Notes: generated by a model from the sequence alone, not told the origin. Positions 1 to 9,583 are shown, counted from the stretch's first letter. The stretch is DNA of 64,000 nucleotides from an uncultured Shimia sp. (GCF_947493595.1 NZ_CANLRL010000009.1:1-64000), one strand, 5' to 3'. A program made the numbers and translations.

Positions 1-310
1 TAATCAAACCAACCAGATGAGCCGAACTCTCTCTTAGTTTAGGCCGCCCTTGGTTCCAAAAACTCTGACGACGCACAGAGACGGTACATCGCGGAGGCCC
101 CTCTGGTTGAGCGTTTTAAAGGCAGCTTCCAAAAATTTGGGGTTAGCATTGCCCAAACTGAGTAAGCAGTGAACCACTGCTCGGACCGGTGATGTGGCCT
201 CTACACTCCCAATTGGAAACAGTACTGGATCATTCAAACTGGACCACTCAGGTGGGGCTGATCAATGCCATTTCATAGATCCTTAAGGTTTCCTGCACAG
301 AATTAGAGGA
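1..310. other. no gene recognised at window start
   Basis: This stretch precedes the sensor kinase. Both strands hold only short open frames without recognisable motifs. No tRNA-like fold or strong terminator stands out. It probably contains the promoter of the kinase gene, but I could not assign -35/-10 boxes with confidence. Confidence 0.5.
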
Positions 311-331
311 TTGGTTCGAAAGGACGATTTG

Positions 332-2770
332 GTGTCGGTAAATGATCTTCTTTCTTCGGTTCTGCTGACCCAGCGAGATCCGGCTTTTGTTTTGGCGCTG
401 GAAGGCGCTGGGGGGCTTTCGACTACGAAGGTGGTTTGGATGAACTCTGCCTGTACCAAACTGGTTCATCGCCCAGACGGTGAATGCCTGAACAGATCTC
501 CATTGCATTTTCTAAACAGTCAAACGGCGGATTTTCTGCAGAAAGCCTTGATAGAAAAAAAGACGGATTCGATCCGGTTGAGAAACGCACTAAACGTGTC
601 AGACACCGGCAGTGATACGCGTTGGTTTGATTTCGAGATTGCACTTTCTGCCCAACTTGGGGCTGACGACGCACGCATATTCTGTTGCTTTGTTGATGTA
701 ACCGAACGTGAAACACTTCGGGCACGGTTGAACGCAACCCAGGGTGAGGTCGAAAAGGTGAAATCTCGTTTCGAACATGCGGTGAACTCAATTCCTGAAG
801 GTTTCGCGATGTTTGATCGCGACGACGTGTTGGTGGCGTTTAATGCGAAATACGCCGAGCTCTACAAACATACTGCGCCAGCAATCAAAGTTGGAGCGAC
901 GTTTGAATCGATCATGCGTTATGGGATCGAACATGGGCAGTATCCTGAAGCAGAAGGGCAAGAGGACGCTTGGCTGGCGGAACGTCTTGATCGTGAAAAC
1001 AGAAAGAGAGCGCCCGTTGAGCGCAAATTGCCAGGTGGCAAATTTCTTCGCATTCAGGAAGTTGAAAGTGAAAACGGCGATCTTGTTGGTTTGCGTTCGG
1101 ATGTGACGCAGTACTACGAGCATCAGCAAGAGTTGGAGCAAAAAGCAGGAGACCTTGCGAAGGCAAACGAGGAGGCGAAAGCGGCGGGCCTGGCGAAAGA
1201 CAGGTTTTTTGCCCGAATGAGTCACGAACTCCGCACGCCCATGAATGGCATCCTAGGCATGACAGAGGTGTTGCAACACAGTGCATTGAACCCGCAACAG
1301 AGGTCCTATCTGAAAACCATTGCAGGCTCGGCGACCAGCCTCTTAGGTATCATAAATGACATTTTGGACTATTCCAAAGCGACCGAAGGTAAATTCACCT
1401 TTGCCAATGAGCGGTTTTCTTTAAAGGATACCATTTATGAAGCGGCCGGGCTGATACAGCCGTTGGCACATGATAAGAACCTAGACTTCTGGATTGAATA
1501 CCCGCACACGATGCCGTCTTATTTCATCGGTGACAGCGCGCGCATCCGGCAGGTTCTCCTCAATCACCTCGGGAACGCTCTAAAGTTCACAGACAATGGG
1601 CATTTCGGTTTACGAGCAGCCTATGAAATTGTTGATGGAGCGGTTCAGCTGTCTTTGGCGATCGTGGACAGCGGGCGAGGGATCCCCAAAGATCAAATGA
1701 GCACGTTGTTTTCCGCTTATGAGCAAATCCAACAAGACACGGAAAATGCGGTTGAGGGGACCGGTTTGGGCCTCGCGATCTCCAAGGCCTTGGCCGAGCA
1801 AATGGGAGGCGCGATCGAAGTCAGCTCTCGTGTTGGTAAAGGGTCTTGTTTTACTGTGAGCCTAAATTTGCCAGTCTGTCCCGGAGCGAGGCCAAAATCA
1901 AACGATCGGCAGGGGCGGGAACCCACCTACGATGTGGCCATTGTGGGGCCTCGAACTGAGTCAAATGAAGTCTTGGAACGAACTCTAGTGGCGATGAACT
2001 GCCGCGTGTTTGCGTTTGAAAATGCTGAACAGGTTCTGAATTACGGTGGTCAATACCAAACGGTTATCTGGGATGGTGATCACGTTGACCGAAAGGAGAC
2101 GGCTTTTGGAGCAGTGTTCAACAAACAGTCTGCCCACTGTGCGCATGCCTTGATGGTTTCAACGCCCCTCCGGTACAGATCTGCTGAAACTGACCTCGTA
2201 GATTTTTCGGCGACGTGGCTCAAGCCGGTTAGAAGTGAAGAAATTGAACAGGTTCTCAATCCCGAAATGAGAACAGATTTGGGGCGTTCCGTCTATGGCA
2301 AGGAAACGGCCAGCTTGGAAACTTGCCAAAACACGCTGGGTTCAGGACGGGTTCTTGTCGTCGATGACAACAAAACAAATCGCCTGGTGGCCGGAAAACT
2401 ATTGGAAACAGTGGGGGTCATAGTGGATTTTGCCAGCAACGGGTTGGAGGCATTGGATTTGTACAAGGCGTTACGGCCCACGACGATTTTTATGGATGTG
2501 ACAATGCCCGTTATGGACGGAATCGATGCCACGTCGCACATCCGAAAACTTGAGCTGGATCTGGGGCTCGCACCTTGCAAAATCTTTGCGCTGACGGCGA
2601 ATACGCACAAAACTCAAGTGGAGTTGTGCCTGAGGTCCGGCGTTGATGGCGTGATTGGAAAACCTGTAAAGCGGAACGATTTGATTGAGGCGATCAGCCA
2701 TCCGGTCACTCGCGATTGCTCCTATTTGAGCCGCAAAGCGATTTATGAATTCGATGCCCGCAGTCACTAG
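332..2770 (+). CDS. PAS-containing hybrid sensor histidine kinase/response regulator
   Basis: A cytoplasmic two-component hybrid kinase of about 812 residues with no evident membrane segment. The order is an N-terminal PAS-like region (to about 130), a PAS region (about 150-260), a short coiled coil, then a HisKA domain with SHELRTP (phospho-His near residue 298). An HATPase follows with N box (LLNHLGNALKF), G1 (VDSGRGIP) and G2 (GTGLGL). Next come a degenerate receiver-like segment (about 535-650) and a complete receiver with VDD, FMDVTMP (phospho-Asp near 722) and GKPVK. GTG at 332 is preferred because AAGGAC lies about 6 nt upstream; a TTG at 311 in the same frame has its purine tract directly against it. 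There is no partner regulator beside it, so output probably goes through phosphorelay to a distant Hpt or regulator. The ligand is unknown. Confidence 0.9.
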   Translation: MSVNDLLSSVLLTQRDPAFVLALEGAGGLSTTKVVWMNSACTKLVHRPDGECLNRSPLHFLNSQTADFLQKALIEKKTDSIRLRNALNVSDTGSDTRWFDFEIALSAQLGADDARIFCCFVDVTERETLRARLNATQGEVEKVKSRFEHAVNSIPEGFAMFDRDDVLVAFNAKYAELYKHTAPAIKVGATFESIMRYGIEHGQYPEAEGQEDAWLAERLDRENRKRAPVERKLPGGKFLRIQEVESENGDLVGLRSDVTQYYEHQQELEQKAGDLAKANEEAKAAGLAKDRFFARMSHELRTPMNGILGMTEVLQHSALNPQQRSYLKTIAGSATSLLGIINDILDYSKATEGKFTFANERFSLKDTIYEAAGLIQPLAHDKNLDFWIEYPHTMPSYFIGDSARIRQVLLNHLGNALKFTDNGHFGLRAAYEIVDGAVQLSLAIVDSGRGIPKDQMSTLFSAYEQIQQDTENAVEGTGLGLAISKALAEQMGGAIEVSSRVGKGSCFTVSLNLPVCPGARPKSNDRQGREPTYDVAIVGPRTESNEVLERTLVAMNCRVFAFENAEQVLNYGGQYQTVIWDGDHVDRKETAFGAVFNKQSAHCAHALMVSTPLRYRSAETDLVDFSATWLKPVRSEEIEQVLNPEMRTDLGRSVYGKETASLETCQNTLGSGRVLVVDDNKTNRLVAGKLLETVGVIVDFASNGLEALDLYKALRPTTIFMDVTMPVMDGIDATSHIRKLELDLGLAPCKIFALTANTHKTQVELCLRSGVDGVIGKPVKRNDLIEAISHPVTRDCSYLSRKAIYEFDARSH

Positions 2771-3694
2771 GATCAGGGGCGATTTCCGTTCGTTTATCGC
2801 CTTTGCGTGCGAAATGTGACGGTCTCTTTTTCGGCCCGCTGAAGTTCGGCGTTGGCATTAGAACAAAATTGCGATTGTCGGAATTGCAACCTGGGGAGGT
2901 TGGGTTCAGAGTGATTTCTGCCCACAAACTTGGCGCTGTTCACACGAACGTAGGCTGTAGGTCTCTGTCTGATGATCTTCAACAAGAAGTGGGCGTGGTA
3001 TCTTCTGAGTTCAGGGCCAAGATGCATTGGTAGCCGAACAGAAGGTCAGGAACGTGATCAGCGGACTTGCAAGACAGCGTCCTTAGCTGGCCACGTTCAT
3101 ATGTGGTCCAGTCACTGAAGTCTTTATGCGTTCTTCTTCTCGCTTCGGCAGCCAATGTGGCTTCTATGATCAAAGTTTATGGCAGCCTGCTGGCAGCGGC
3201 GCCGTGTCGTTGCTTTCCGGTGGGTTTTCACGTGGGGAGTTTTCCGAAGATCTGGCGCTTTACCAGAAGGGGGACAAAAAGTTTTGGGGTGTTCTGTGTC
3301 TCCCGCGGCCTTTGTAGCCCCTCGCGCGCATAACGCAGTTGGTAACACAACTTCGCGCCTAGCTCGCAAGTGATCACCATAAAATCGAGGCCCGTGCACT
3401 TCTGCCGCCGTACGTGTGTTCAATCGATTGGAGGAGGACGGACGTATCACCATGTCTGGTCGCGGCATCTGTATGCCTGTTACACAGTCTTCCAGCTCTC
3501 TCAGAAGACCAAAAGTGTTCTGTGTGAGATGCTAGGCCGGAATTCCTCAGAACCAGACTTGTCGTTCAGCATGGTGTCTAAATATTTGCCGCACAGTCGC
3601 CGTATCTTGTAGTAAAAAACTCATTTGCAAACAAATGGATTGATCGAACGGTCAAAGTTGTCGAGATTGGAGGGGTTCAATCAGGGGGTTATCT
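2771..3694. other. long intergenic stretch without a convincing gene
   Basis: About 920 bases between the sensor kinase and the BMP transporter operon. Short frames exist on both strands but none has a ribosome site, family motif or plausible composition. Around 3404-3480 a plus-frame reads AAVRVFNRLEEDGR followed by a Gly-rich turn. This faintly resembles the end of a winged-helix regulator, but stop codons lie upstream in the same frame, so at most it is a decayed remnant. The 3' end carries the operator-like palindromes listed separately. Confidence 0.5.
3622..3655 (+). promoter_or_regulatory. two adjacent palindromes upstream of the BMP operon
   Basis: CATTTG-CAAA-CAAATG (3622-3637) is a perfect 6-bp inverted repeat. 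TTGATCG-AA-CGGTCAA (3640-3655) is a 7-bp inverted repeat with one mismatch. They lie 40-73 nt before the start codon of the binding-protein gene, where an operator is expected. The cognate regulator is not identifiable. The second site is similar in size to GntR- or TetR-type operators, which is only an inference. Confidence 0.45.
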
Positions 3695-4687
3695 ATGAAG
3701 ATCGTTGGAAAGATGTCTCGTCGGGTGCTGCTCGCATCCGCATTGGGGGCAAGCGTTCTTGCGTCCGCAGGAATTGCCGCTGCCGAGGCTGTGAAAGTCG
3801 CGGCCATTTACACGCTGCCGGTGGAGCAACAGTGGATCAGCCGCATCCATTTGGCGCTGAATACAGCTGCCGAGCGTGGCGACATTGAGTATGTGTTTTC
3901 CGAAAACGTGGCCAACACAGACTATGAACGCGTGATGCGCGAATATGCCGAACAGGGCATGCAATTGATTGTGGGCGAAGTTTTTGGCCTGGAGCGCGCG
4001 GCGCGCAAAGTGGCCGGGGATTATCCGGAAACCGCCTTCCTCATGGGCTCCTCATTCGGGGCGGTGGCGCCAAACTTCTCAGTGTTTGACAACTGGATTC
4101 ACGAACCGTCCTATCTGTCGGGCATGGTGGCCGGTAAGGCAACTGAGTCCAACGTGATCGGCATGGTGGGTGGCTACGCCATTCCAGAGGTGAACCGCCT
4201 GATGCATGCCTTCATGGACGGTGCACGCGAGGTGAACCCGGATGTGAAGTTCATCGTCAACTTCATCGACAGCTGGTATGATCCACCCAAAGCCAAGGAA
4301 AGCGCCTTTGCGATGATGGATGCGGGCGCGGACATCATGTACGCGGAGCGCTTTGGCGTGTCTGACGCCGCTGTGGAGCGGGGCGTGAAAGCCATAGGCA
4401 ACGTGATCGACACCTCCGGCGACTACCCGGGCACCGTTCTGGCGTCCGCCCTGTGGCACATGGAAGCTACCATCGACAAAGCCATCGGAAGCGTCGCCAG
4501 CGGCACTTTTGAGGCGGCGGATTACGGGCAGTTCAGCTTCATGCAGTATGGCGGCGGCTCGCTGGTGCTGGATGACAAACTGGTGCCAGCCGATGTGGTA
4601 GATGCCGTGCGCGCCAAAGAGGCCGACATCATGGGCGGCATGTTCCGTGTGAACGTGAACGACGACCGTCCGGTCTCTGACAACTGA
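3695..4687 (+). CDS. BMP-family ABC transporter substrate-binding protein
   Basis: Periplasmic binding protein of 330 residues in the basic membrane protein (BMP/PnrA) family, which typically binds nucleosides or related purine/pyrimidine compounds. The N terminus is a signal peptide (SRRVLLASALGASVLASAG, then an Ala-rich cleavage region near residue 30). No lipobox Cys is present, so it should be a soluble periplasmic protein. Family-typical segments are the SSFGAVAPNFSVFDNWIHE region, the YLSGMVAG helix and the GMVGG strand. A GGGGG tract 7 nt before ATG 3695 supports this start. It is the first gene of an importer operon; a hairpin separates it from the ATPase gene. The true substrate is inferred only from the neighbouring amidohydrolase. 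Confidence 0.93.
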   Translation: MKIVGKMSRRVLLASALGASVLASAGIAAAEAVKVAAIYTLPVEQQWISRIHLALNTAAERGDIEYVFSENVANTDYERVMREYAEQGMQLIVGEVFGLERAARKVAGDYPETAFLMGSSFGAVAPNFSVFDNWIHEPSYLSGMVAGKATESNVIGMVGGYAIPEVNRLMHAFMDGAREVNPDVKFIVNFIDSWYDPPKAKESAFAMMDAGADIMYAERFGVSDAAVERGVKAIGNVIDTSGDYPGTVLASALWHMEATIDKAIGSVASGTFEAADYGQFSFMQYGGGSLVLDDKLVPADVVDAVRAKEADIMGGMFRVNVNDDRPVSDN

Positions 4688-4696
4688 TTTGGGGGG

Positions 4697-4723
4697 AGGC
4701 CGATCCTCGGGGTCGGCCTTTTC
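4697..4723 (+). terminator. intercistronic hairpin with T tract
   Basis: AGGCCGA (4697-4703) and TCGGCCT (4713-4719) form a perfect 7-bp stem with a 9-nt loop, followed by TTTT. It lies between the binding-protein gene and the ATPase gene. It may act as a partial terminator or 3'-end stabiliser so that binding protein is made in excess over the membrane components. Confidence 0.7.
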
Positions 4724-4728
4724 ACATT

Positions 4729-6246
4729 GTGACACAGAATAAAGTCTTATCTTTGAACGGGCTGACCAAGCGGTTTGGCTCCGTTGTGGCAAATAACGCG
4801 GTGGATCTGACCTTGCACCGCGGCGAGGTGCTGGCGCTGTTGGGAGAAAACGGCGCTGGCAAAACCACGTTGATGAACATGCTTTTTGGGCACTACATGC
4901 CCGATGAGGGCACTGTGGATGTGGCCGACGACGCAGGCGCCTTGCACCCTCTTATGCTGGGCCATCCACAAGCGGCTTTGGCCGCCGGTATTGGCATGGT
5001 CCACCAGCACTTCACGCTGGCCGAAAACCTCAATGCACTTGATAACATCGTGCTGGGCTCCGAGCCTTTGCGGATGCTCAAACGCGACCGCGTAGGTGCC
5101 CGCGCCAAGATCGCGCGGATCATGGAACACACTGGCCTTCAGGCACAGCTTGACGTGCCCGTGGGCAAGATGAGCGTGGGCGAACGCCAGCGGGTCGAAA
5201 TCCTCAAAGCGCTTTATCGCGATGTGCGCATTCTGGTGTTGGATGAACCCACCGCCGTTCTGACGCCGCAAGAAGCGGACACGCTGTTTGACAGCATTGT
5301 CGCCATGACCCGCGAAGGGTTGTCGGTGATTTTCATCTCCCACAAGCTGCGCGAAGTTCTGGCCTTTTCCCACCGCATCGCTGTGTTGCGCCATGGCGAA
5401 AAGGTGGGTGAGATTGCCACTGATGAGGCGGACGAACGTGTCATTGCGCGAATGATGGTTGGGGCCGACACGCCTGAAACCCCACGCAGCGAGTTGCCGC
5501 CGGGTGCGCCGGTGCTGCAGTTGAAAAACCTGTCGGTGGCAGGCCGCTCCAAGCGGGACTCGCTTGAGGATGTCACCCTCACAGTGCACCAACATGAAAT
5601 TCTTGGCATCGCCGGCGTCTCTGGCAATGGCCAAAGCGCGCTGGCGGGGGTGATCTCCGGTTTGAACCAGCCCACCGGCGGGACGCTGACGGTGGACGAA
5701 ACGGCCATCGCTAATCCAACCCCGCGCAAGATGATCCACGCCGGGGTCGGCCGTATCCCGGAAGACCGCCACCATGACGGCATCGTCGGCGCGATGAGCG
5801 TGGCCGAAAACATGGTTATCGAACGGCTGGATGAGCCGGGGGTACAGGCCAATGGCCTGCTGAAACGCGATGCCATTCGCGCCAACGCCGATCGGCTGGC
5901 AGCCGACTATGACGTGCGCGGCCCCGGCGTGACCGCCCGTGCGCGGCTTCTGTCCGGCGGCAACATCCAAAAACTGATCCTGGCGCGGGTGTTTGAGCAA
6001 AACCCCAAGCTGATCCTCGCCAACCAACCGACGCGCGGCCTCGACATGGGGGCTGCCGCCGAAGTGGCTCGCCGCTTGCTGGAGGCCCGCACTCGTGGCG
6101 CAGGCATCGTGCTGATTTCCGAAGACCTCGATGAGGTGTTGAGCCTCGCGGACCGCATCATGGTGATCCACGACGGCGCCCTAATCGAAGCAAATAGCCG
6201 CGATCGCGAACACATTGGCCTGATGATGGCGGGAGAACTGACATGA
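4729..6246 (+). CDS. BMP-type (nucleoside) ABC transporter, duplicated ATPase
   Basis: A 505-residue cytoplasmic ATPase with two ABC domains in one chain, as in the YufO/NupO family. Domain 1 has a complete Walker A (GENGAGKTT, near residue 40), signature MSVGERQR and Walker B (ILVLDEPTA). Domain 2 has a degenerate Walker A (GVSGNGQSA) and signature LSGGNIQK, a usual asymmetry for this family, so only one site may hydrolyse ATP efficiently. The start is GTG at 4729. Its end overlaps the first permease gene by 4 nt (ATGA), indicating coupled translation. Confidence 0.93.
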   Translation: MTQNKVLSLNGLTKRFGSVVANNAVDLTLHRGEVLALLGENGAGKTTLMNMLFGHYMPDEGTVDVADDAGALHPLMLGHPQAALAAGIGMVHQHFTLAENLNALDNIVLGSEPLRMLKRDRVGARAKIARIMEHTGLQAQLDVPVGKMSVGERQRVEILKALYRDVRILVLDEPTAVLTPQEADTLFDSIVAMTREGLSVIFISHKLREVLAFSHRIAVLRHGEKVGEIATDEADERVIARMMVGADTPETPRSELPPGAPVLQLKNLSVAGRSKRDSLEDVTLTVHQHEILGIAGVSGNGQSALAGVISGLNQPTGGTLTVDETAIANPTPRKMIHAGVGRIPEDRHHDGIVGAMSVAENMVIERLDEPGVQANGLLKRDAIRANADRLAADYDVRGPGVTARARLLSGGNIQKLILARVFEQNPKLILANQPTRGLDMGAAAEVARRLLEARTRGAGIVLISEDLDEVLSLADRIMVIHDGALIEANSRDREHIGLMMAGELT

Positions 6247-7319
6247 TCCGCATCGAACCCAGACAGTCTTCCTCACGCCTGATGACGTTGGGCATCCCGG
6301 TGCTTTCCGCCTTTGTGGCGCTGGCTTTGGCGGCTCTGCCGCTCGCATTTGCCGGGGCCAATGTAACCACCGCCTATCAGGAAATGTTCAAAGGTGTGTT
6401 TGGCTCCACCTTTGCTTTCACCGAAATGTTGACCCGCGCCACGCCATTGATTTTCACCGGTCTCGCCGCCGCGCTCGCTTTCCGGGCCAAACTCTGGAAC
6501 ATCGGGGCTGAAGGACAGCTCTACCTTGGTGCCATGGCTGCCGTGGCTATCGGGGCGGGAGCCATCGACGCCCCCAGCTTTGTGCTGATCCCGCTGATCG
6601 TGCTCTTTGGCTGCGCGGCAGGGGCCGTTGGTATGGCGGTGCCTACTGTGCTCAAATCCCGCTTTGGCGCGGATGAGGTGGTGACCACGCTCTTGTTGAA
6701 CTTCGTGATCCTTATCTTCCTGCAAATGATGCTCGAAGGCCCTCTCAAAGACCCCATGGGCCTTGGCTGGCCGCAAAGCCCACCGATTTTGGACCAAGGC
6801 ATGTTGCCCCCATTGATGGATCGTATGCGCGTGCATTCCGGCCTGATCATAGCGCTGGTCTGTGCTGGCGTGGCACAATTCATGCTGGCGCGTTCGGTCT
6901 GGGGTTTCAAACTGCGCGCAGTGGGAGAAAACGCCGCAGCCGCCAAACATGCCGGTATCCGCGTCAACCGCTCCCTGATGAGCGTCGCCATTGTTTCCGG
7001 CGCTTTGGCCGGTATGGCCGGTGTGAGCGAAGTGGCTGGCCTCAAAGGTTATCTCACAGCCGACCTCAGCCCCGGTTTTGGCTACACCGGCATTGTGGTC
7101 GCCATGCTCGCTGGCCTCTCGCCGGTTGGGGTGGTTATGTCCGCGGTCTTCATCGCCAGCGTGTTTGTCGGTGCCGACAGCATGAGCCGCGCCATGGGCG
7201 TGTCGTCCTATCTGGCGGATCTCGTGGTCTCCATGTCGCTGCTCTGCGTGCTGATTGGCGGCTTCTTCGCCCGCTACCGCATCGCTTTGGTGAAAACGCC
7301 CAAAGGAGAGCAGGCATGA
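6243..7319 (+). CDS. BMP-type ABC transporter permease 1
   Basis: A 358-residue inner-membrane permease with about eight to ten hydrophobic helices, starting with VLSAFVALALAALPLAFAG. It contains the permease family motifs RAKLWNIGAEGQ and the C-terminal GFGYTGIVVAMLAGLSPVGV. It forms the channel with the second permease and is energised by the duplicated ATPase. It overlaps both the upstream ATPase gene and the downstream permease gene by 4 nt. Confidence 0.92.
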   Translation: MIRIEPRQSSSRLMTLGIPVLSAFVALALAALPLAFAGANVTTAYQEMFKGVFGSTFAFTEMLTRATPLIFTGLAAALAFRAKLWNIGAEGQLYLGAMAAVAIGAGAIDAPSFVLIPLIVLFGCAAGAVGMAVPTVLKSRFGADEVVTTLLLNFVILIFLQMMLEGPLKDPMGLGWPQSPPILDQGMLPPLMDRMRVHSGLIIALVCAGVAQFMLARSVWGFKLRAVGENAAAAKHAGIRVNRSLMSVAIVSGALAGMAGVSEVAGLKGYLTADLSPGFGYTGIVVAMLAGLSPVGVVMSAVFIASVFVGADSMSRAMGVSSYLADLVVSMSLLCVLIGGFFARYRIALVKTPKGEQA

Positions 7320-8260
7320 TGGACATTCTGCAAATCCTGCTCAGCGAAAGCTTCTGGGCCGCCTCCCTGCGCATCGCCACACCGCTGATCTTTGGCGTGC
7401 TTGGGGCCTTGCTCTGCGAGAAAACCGGCGTACTTAACCTCGGTATCGAAGGCATCTTTGCCGCCGGGGCCATGGCCGGATGGATGGCCGTCTGGTTGGG
7501 CGCGGGCCTCTGGGGCGGCGTGTTGGTGGCTGCGCTCGCGGGGGCTTTCTTTGGTCTGATCCATGCAATTCTGACCGTGCCATTGGGCCTGTCTCAACAC
7601 GTGTCCGGGCTTGGGGTGACGATGTTTGCCACCTCGGTCAGCTACTTCACCTATCGCACCGCACTGCCCAACGTGTCTTCCCCGCCGCGCATTGAGCCGT
7701 TTCAGCCGCTCGACGTGCCGCTGCTCTCGGACCTGCCGTTTCTGGGGCCGGTGCTGTTTCAACAAACCGCGCTCACATGGCTGGCGATCCTGATGGTGGG
7801 GCTGGTCTGGTATGTGCTCAACCGCACTCCTTTGGGCGTCGCCCTGCAAGCTGTGGGCGACAACCCTGACAGCGTCGACGCCCAAGGCCTCTCGGTCTAC
7901 GGGCTGCGTATTGGGGCCGTGGTGGCAGGCTCTGCCCTGATGGCACTTGGCGGTGCCTTCCTGACAATGTCGGCCTTTGACGCCTTCTTCTTTGGCATGG
8001 TGAACGGACGCGGCTGGGTCTGCATCGCCCTGGTGATTTTTGCCAGCTGGAAGCCGGGCAAAGCCCTGCTGGGCGCGCTCTTGTTCGGCGCCTTTGACGC
8101 GCTGCAAGTGCGCTTGCAAACCGAAGTGGGTGCCTTGCTGCCGGGGCAGGTTTTCCTGATGGCACCCTACATCCTGTCGATCATCGCGCTTGTGGTGGCG
8201 GCCCGAAAAGCCGACTATCCGCGCGCACTTCTGACGCCGTGGTTCAAAGGCCAACGCTAG
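7316..8260 (+). CDS. BMP-type ABC transporter permease 2
   Basis: A 314-residue inner-membrane permease, the second half of the translocation channel. It carries the family hallmark near the N terminus, EKTGVLNLGIEGIFAAGA, and a conserved NGRGWVCIALVIFASWKPG segment near residue 225. Its ATG overlaps the stop of permease 1 (ATGA). The amidohydrolase gene starts 8 nt after its stop, so the enzyme is probably co-expressed with the importer. Confidence 0.92.
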   Translation: MMDILQILLSESFWAASLRIATPLIFGVLGALLCEKTGVLNLGIEGIFAAGAMAGWMAVWLGAGLWGGVLVAALAGAFFGLIHAILTVPLGLSQHVSGLGVTMFATSVSYFTYRTALPNVSSPPRIEPFQPLDVPLLSDLPFLGPVLFQQTALTWLAILMVGLVWYVLNRTPLGVALQAVGDNPDSVDAQGLSVYGLRIGAVVAGSALMALGGAFLTMSAFDAFFFGMVNGRGWVCIALVIFASWKPGKALLGALLFGAFDALQVRLQTEVGALLPGQVFLMAPYILSIIALVVAARKADYPRALLTPWFKGQR

Positions 8261-8268
8261 GATTTTTC

Positions 8269-9561
8269 ATGTTTGATCTGATCATCAAAAACGCGACCCT
8301 GCCTGACGGGCGCACCGGTGTGGACATCGCCTGCCAAAACGGCGTGATCACCGCTGTTGAAGCTGGCATCACAGCGGAGGCAGCCGAGGTTGTCAACGCC
8401 AGCGGCTACCTCGTGTCGCCCCCCTTTGTGGACCCGCATTTCCACATGGACGCCACGCTGTCGCTGGGCACGCCGCGCATGAATGTCTCCGGCACGCTGC
8501 TCGAAGGCATCGCGCTCTGGGGCGAACTCAAACCAGTACAAAGTGTCGATGACATCATCCAACGGGCGCTGCGCTATTGCGATCTGGCGGTCTCCATGGG
8601 GCTGGGCGCGATCCGCAGCCATGTGGACACTTGCGATGATGAGTTGAAAGGCGTTGATGCGCTCCTTGAGGTGCGTGAACAGGTCAAAGACTACATCGAT
8701 CTGCAACTGGTGGCCTTCCCGCAAGACGGTGTTCTGCGTGATCCAACTGCGATGGCCAACACCCTGCGCGCGCTGGATATGGGCGTCGATGTGGTTGGAG
8801 GCATCCCGCATTTTGAGCGCACCATGGCGGACGGTGCAAACTCTGTGCGCCAGCTTTGTGAAATCGCTGCGGACCGCGGCTTAATGGTCGACATGCATTG
8901 TGATGAAAGTGACGATCCGCACAGCCGCCACATCGAAACGCTTGCCTATGAAACACAGCGGCTGGGATTGCAGGGACGGGTTGCTGGCTCACACCTGACC
9001 TCCATGCACTCGATGGACAACTACTACGTTTCCAAGCTGATCCCGCTGATGGTCGAAGCGGGCGTGTATGCCATTCCCAATCCACTGATTAACATCATGC
9101 TGCAAGGGCGGCACGATACCTATCCCAAACGGCGCGGCCAAACCCGCGTGCGCGAGCTGCGGGACGCCGGCATCACTGTGGGCTTTGGCTCTGATTGCGT
9201 GATGGACCCGTGGTACTCCATGGGCACGGCTGACATGCTGGATGTGGCCTTCATGGGCCTGCACGTCGGCCAGCTGTCCAGCCGCGAGGACATGGCCTGG
9301 TGCTTTGACGCGGTCACGCAAAACTCGGCAAACATCATGGGGCTGGAAGGCTATGGCATTGCCAAAGGCTGCGCCGCCAATCTTGTGCTGCTGCAAGCGC
9401 GCGACAAGATCGAGGCCATCCGCCTGCGTGCTGACCGCCTCGCCGTGATCCGCAAAGGCAAAGTGATTGCTCGAAAACAGCTTTCGGTCAGCAACCTATC
9501 GCTTCCGGGGCGTCCGGAGAGCTTGGACCCGGCAGACTACGCACCCAAATCGCCCACTTAA
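8269..9561 (+). CDS. cytosine-deaminase-like amidohydrolase
   Basis: A 430-residue metal-dependent hydrolase of the amidohydrolase superfamily. Visible ligands are HFH in DPHFHMDATLS, a second His in HCDESDDPH, a His in GSHLTS and the catalytic Asp in GFGSDCVMDPW. This matches the cytosine deaminase/isopropylammelide hydrolase group, which hydrolyses exocyclic amino groups or ring amides of pyrimidine- or triazine-like compounds. ATG 8269 is used because earlier in-frame codons lie inside the permease gene. As the last gene of the importer operon it probably acts on the imported compound; the exact substrate is not deducible. Confidence 0.85.
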   Translation: MFDLIIKNATLPDGRTGVDIACQNGVITAVEAGITAEAAEVVNASGYLVSPPFVDPHFHMDATLSLGTPRMNVSGTLLEGIALWGELKPVQSVDDIIQRALRYCDLAVSMGLGAIRSHVDTCDDELKGVDALLEVREQVKDYIDLQLVAFPQDGVLRDPTAMANTLRALDMGVDVVGGIPHFERTMADGANSVRQLCEIAADRGLMVDMHCDESDDPHSRHIETLAYETQRLGLQGRVAGSHLTSMHSMDNYYVSKLIPLMVEAGVYAIPNPLINIMLQGRHDTYPKRRGQTRVRELRDAGITVGFGSDCVMDPWYSMGTADMLDVAFMGLHVGQLSSREDMAWCFDAVTQNSANIMGLEGYGIAKGCAANLVLLQARDKIEAIRLRADRLAVIRKGKVIARKQLSVSNLSLPGRPESLDPADYAPKSPT

Positions 9562-9583
9562 ATCCATTCCCCGGCGCGGCGGT

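Noticed and set aside
3404-3480. Possible winged-helix regulator gene
   Set aside because: Only about 25 residues look regulator-like and stop codons precede them in frame; not enough for a gene call.
4747-6171. 474-codon open frame opposite the ABC ATPase gene
   Set aside because: Shadow frame: both ABC domains on the plus strand are complete and the antisense product has no recognisable domain.
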